In this document: positions 17,121 to 20,593 of the stretch, one piece after another | Layout: the number at the start of each line of letters is the position of its first letter | How positions within the stretch are numbered: the first letter of the stretch is position 1 | NCBI GenBank assembly: GCA_030141605.1 | Contig: JAQGDQ010001931.1 | Location: forward strand, 1 to 20,593 | Reading direction: 5' to 3' | DNA: 20,593 nucleotides | Source of the DNA: Tubiluchus corallicola | Taxonomy: Eukaryota; Priapulida; Priapulimorpha; Priapulimorphida; Tubiluchidae | Notes under the pieces: model-generated | Database searches by the model: none | Told to the model about the DNA's origin: nothing | What the model saw: only the letters and a program-made list of their open reading frames with translations | Made by a program: the position numbers and the translations under genes

Positions 17121-18482
17121 ACACTTGGCTTCTTCTGCTGCCAGAATGGCTTCTTCTGCTGCCAGAATGGAGTAGAGTGACTGTACGTCTTTGCCTGTCT
17201 AGAGAAGCTGGTAGAATGAATGCTCAATTACCTGCCTTGATGATCAAGTCGGTCGGCAGGCTGCTTGGCTTCTTCTGCTGCCAGAATGGAGTAGAGTGAC
17301 TGTACGTCTTTGCTTGTCTAGAGAAGCTGGTAGAATGAATGCTCAATTACCTGCGTTGATGATCGAGTCGTTCTGGAGGCTGCTTGGCTTCTTCTGCTGC
17401 CAGAATGGAGTAGAGTGACTGTACGTCTTTACTTGTCTAGAGAAGCTGGTAGAATGAATGCTCAATTACCTGCGTTGATGATCGAGTCATTCTGGGGACC
17501 GCTTGGCTTCTTCTGCTGCCAGAATGGAGTGACTGTACGTCTTTGCTTGTCTAGAGGAGCTGGTAGAATGAATGCCCAATTACCTGCCTTGATGATCAAG
17601 TCAGTCGGGAGGCTGCGTGGCTTCTTCTGCTGCCACAGTGGATTAGAGTGACTGTACTTCTTTGCCTGTCTAGAGAAGCTGGTAGAATGAATGCTCAATT
17701 ACCTGCCTTGATGATCGAGTCGTTCTGGAGACTGCTTGGCTTCTTCTGCTGCCAGAATGGAGTAGAGTGACTGTACGTCTTTGCCTGTCTAGAGAAGCTG
17801 GCAGAATGAATGCTCAATTACCTGCCTTGATGATCAAGTCGGTCGGGAGGCTGCTTGGCTTCTTCTGCTGCCACAGTGGAGTAGAGTGACTGTACGTCTT
17901 TGCTTGTCTAGAGAAGCTGGTAGAATGAATGCCCAATTACCTGCCTTGATGATCAAGTCGGTCGGGAGACCGCTTGGCTTCTTCTGCTGCCAGAATGGAG
18001 TAGAGTGACTGTACGTCTTTGCTTGTCTAGAGAAGCTGGTAGAATGAATGCTCAATTACCTGCGTTGATGATCGAGTCGTTCTGGAGACTGCTTGGCTTC
18101 TTCTGCTGCCAGAATGGAGTAGAGTGACTGTACATCTTTGCTTGTCTAGAGAAGCTGGTAGAATGAATGCTCAATTACCTGCCTTGATGATCAAGTCGGT
18201 CGGGAGACCGCTTGGCTTCTTCTGCTGCCAGAATGGAGTAGAGTGACTGTACGTCTTTGCTTGTCTAGAGAAGCTGGTAGAATGAATGCCCAATTACCTG
18301 CCTTGATGATCAAGTCGGTCGGGAGGCTGCTTGGCTTCTTCTGCTGCCAGAATGGAGTAGAGTGACTGTACATCTTTGCTTGTCTAGAGAAGCTGGTAGA
18401 ATGAATGCTCAATTACCTGCCTTGATGATCAAGTCGGTCGGGAGGCTGCTTGGCTTCTTCTGCTGCCAGAATGGAGTAGAGT
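17121..18482. repeat. Minisatellite, 119-bp unit, about 11.3 copies
   Basis: GCTTGGCTTCTTCTGCTGCC recurs at 17263, 17382, 17501, 17615, 17734, 17853, 17972, 18091, 18210, 18329 and 18448. All steps are 119 bp except one of 114, where GTAGA is lost. The first copy, at 17122, carries an extra ~22-bp duplication (GGCTTCTTCTGCTGCCAGAAT twice). Units fall into two types, GATCAAGTCGGTCGGG and GATCGAGTCGTTCTGG. Minus frames of about 73-78 codons are periodic by-products. Confidence 0.97.
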
Positions 18483-18973
18483 GCTTCATTTGACCTATAC
18501 TTTGTTTACGTCTCTGTAATAAACTTGTTAGATAGGTACTATGTTTACAATTCGTTTTTACCCATGACGTTCCCTTGTTCATGTCACGTGACCTAGACGA
18601 TCTTCGAATTCACTTCAAATTTACTCGATTTTTTTTCAAAATTTATTGCTGTGTTGACTGTGTAAAACACACGTGTTAATCTTTTGTCTTTGTTGCACTA
18701 TAGCTGAAATTTTTGTTTTGAAATCATTCTTTAAATTTAAATCAACTTTATAATTTTAACATTGTAAATTTGTAATTCTTATACAAACTTCTTGTGGTGG
18801 TGGTGGGGGGTATCTCTAAGACCTCGTGTACAGTACAGCCGTGTGTGTTTAGTCAGCTAAATTGCGTCTAGGAATTTTCAGCCTTCAGAAGAAAATGATG
18901 AAGTCTCGCACAGTAGAAGATTGCCACGCTTGCTTTCATCATTGTTTCGTCATTAATCGCCGGCGCACTTTAG
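18483..18973. other. Spacer, presumed intronic or intergenic
   Basis: An AT-rich unique stretch with an AATAAA at 18518-18523 and a perfect 10-bp palindrome GTCACGTGAC (18583-18592). Near its end are two plausible plus acceptors: TTTTCAG after 18881, followed by a 24-codon open stretch PSEENDEVSHSRRLPR... ending in TAA at 18956, and CACTTTAG after 18973. I favour the second (see the next entry), but the first could be an alternative terminal exon. Confidence 0.4.
18583..18592. promoter_or_regulatory. GTCACGTGAC E-box palindrome
   Basis: A perfect palindrome matching the extended E-box bound by USF/MiT-TFE-type factors. It is a single site and its function is unproven. Confidence 0.25.
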
Positions 18974-19175
18974 CTCGGGGAAAGTGAATGACTGTGATAA
19001 ATTATGCAGAAGCCCCGCTGTAAAGCGAGATTACTGTTCCCAGAGAGAATTGCGTTTGTGTTGCAAAACGCTTGTAGGGAGGGTGCCTCTTTCTCTCTGC
19101 AAGTTTCACTCTCTAAGAGGAGCAGCAGGATCAGTATTAAAAAGCAATGAAGTAACACGGAGTGGTGTTGTGTAA
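18974..19175 (+). CDS. Candidate cysteine-rich 3' exon, PLAC-like
   Basis: A pyrimidine-rich acceptor (TTTCGTCATTAATCGC, then CACTTTAG) ends at 18973. The following plus frame is open to TAA at 19173-19175. It reads SGKVND, then CDKLCRSPAVKRDYC and RELRLCCKT. The pattern C-x(9)-C-x(7)-CC-x-T resembles the end of PLAC domains found at the C-termini of ADAMTS, papilin and related secreted proteins. Here the first two cysteines are only three residues apart and the final cysteine is Leu, so the match is partial. The frame then passes through low-similarity sequence (LRGAAGSVLKS) and takes its stop codon from the first 50-bp repeat unit. It could be a decayed or alternative terminal exon, or a chance frame. 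No partner exon in phase was found. Confidence 0.33.
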
Positions 19176-20593
19176 AGTGTGTGTGATACGATTACCATGA
19201 AGTAACACGGAGTGGTGTTGTGTAAAGTGTGTGTGATACGATTACCATGAAGTAACACGGAGTGGTGTTGTGTAAAGTGTGTGTGATACGATTACCATGA
19301 AGTAACACGGAGTGGTGTTGTGTAAAGTGTGTGTGATACGATTACCATGAAGTAACACGGAGTGGTGTTGTGTAAAGTGTGTGTGATACGATTACCATGA
19401 AGTAACACGGAGTGGTGTTGTGTAAAGTGTGGTGATACGATTACCATGAAGTAACAGAGTGGTGTTGTGTAAAGTGTGTGTGATACGATTACCATGAAGT
19501 AACACGGAGTGGTGTTGTGTAAAGTGTGTGTGATACGATTACCATGAAGTAACACGGAGTGGTGTTGTGTAAAGTGTGTGTGATACGATTACCATGAAGT
19601 AACACGGAGTGGTGTTGTGTAAAGTGTGGGTGATACGATTACCATGAAGTAACACGGAGTAGTGTTGTGTAAAGTGTGGGTGATACGATTACCATGAAGT
19701 AACACGGAGTGGTGTTGTGTAAAGTGTGGGTGATACGATTACCATGAAGTAACACGGAGTAGTGTTGTGTAAAGTGTGGGTGATACGATTACCATGAAGT
19801 AACACGGAGTGGTGTTGTGTAAAGTGTGTGTGATACGATTACCATGAAGTAACACGGAGTGGTGTTGTGTAAAGTGTGTGTGATACGATTACCATGAAGT
19901 AACACGGAGTGGTGTTGTGTAAAGTGTGTGTGATACGATTACCATGAAGTAACACGGAGTGGTGTTGTGTAAAGTGTGGGTGATACGATTAGCATGAAGT
20001 AACACGGAGTGGTGTTGTGTAAAGTATGTGTGATACGATTACCATGAAGTAACACGGAGTAGTGTTGTGTAAAGTGTGTGTGATACGATTAGCATGAAGT
20101 AACACGGAGTGGTGTTGTGTAAAGTGTGGGTGATACGATTACCATGAAGTAACACGGAGTGGTGTTGTGTAAAGTGTGGGTGATACGATTAGCATGAAGT
20201 AACACGGAGTAGTGTTGTGTAAAGTGCGTGTGATACGATTAGCATGAAGTAACACGGAGTGGTGTTGTGTAAAGTGTGGGTGATACGATTACCATGAAGT
20301 AACACGGAGTGGTGTTGTGTAAAGTGTGTGTGATACGATTACCATGAAGTAACACGGAGTAGTGTTGTGTAAAGTGTGTGTGATACGATACCATGAAGTA
20401 ACACGGAGTAGTGTTGTGTAAAGTGCGTGTGATACGATTACCATGAAGTAACACGGAGTAGTGTTGTGTAAAGTGCGTGTGATACGATTACCATGAAGTA
20501 ACACGGAGTAGTGTTGTGTAAAGTGTGTGTGATACGATACCATGAAGTAACACGGAGTAGTGTTGTGTAAAGTGCATGTGATACGATTACCAT
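19149..20593. repeat. Minisatellite, 50-bp unit, about 29 copies, cut by window end
   Basis: GAAGTAACACGGAGTGGTGT, TGTGTAAAGTGTGTGTGATA and CGATTACCAT make a 50-bp unit. The first five copies are identical. Short indels appear near 19430 and 19455, and right of 19600 variants GTAGTG, GTGGGTG, GTGCGTG and TTAGCAT accumulate. The array continues past the window end. The plus strand is G/T-rich. Minus frames of 70-87 codons are periodic by-products. Confidence 0.97.

Noticed and set aside
17018-18412. Minus frames of about 70-78 residues beginning MSIHSTSFSRQAK
   Set aside because: Repeated identical frames of the 119-bp unit. No evidence of selection or a start context.

Overview
The window looks like non-coding DNA from an animal nuclear genome. 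It is AT-rich and has no run of bacterial-style genes. It contains a LINE 3' end with a simple-sequence tail, a TTAA-flanked piggyBac-like element, a degenerate CCCTAA (TTAGGG-type) interstitial tract, and short exon-like segments with GT/AG splice signals. The telomere-like hexamer argues weakly against an insect. I cannot name the species or even the phylum.

The dominant feature is a cluster of nine minisatellites with unrelated units, which together cover about 57% of the window. In order they are: 41 bp x24 (212-1197), 37 bp x29 (2001-3043), 57 bp x42 (3738-6130), 43 bp x5 (7846-8054), a 35-bp family of about 95 units with an 88-bp higher-order form at its left end (8104-11445), 23 bp x29 (12286-12957), 29 bp x10 (16112-16396), 119 bp x11.3 (17121-18482) and 50 bp x29 (19149 to the window end, where it is cut off). 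Most long open frames in the window are periodic translations of these arrays and are not genes.

Between the arrays lie old mobile elements. These are three diverged copies of one dispersed repeat (about 3230, 11960 and 15600), a LINE C-terminus with 3' UTR, hairpin and (ATA)n tail (6600-7163), and a 457-bp piggyBac-like MITE (14848-15304) that appears to be nested in an older GTCAGGGAAA-rich repeat.

Coding evidence is limited to exon candidates. The best is a 173-bp plus-strand segment at 11474-11646 with good splice sites at both ends. A cysteine-rich 3' exon candidate starts at 18974 and runs into the 50-bp array. On the minus strand there is an 85-codon open segment at 7395-7652 with a coiled-coil look, and a short ATG-containing segment at 6099-6148 that ends in a GTAAGT donor.

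The most interesting connection is between the arrays and splicing signals. The 57-bp unit appears to copy an exon end plus its 5' splice site, giving about 40 donors on the minus strand. The 35-bp unit carries a CTAAC branch-site motif and stops about 30 bp before the acceptor of the 11474 exon. These are inferences from motifs, with no transcript evidence.
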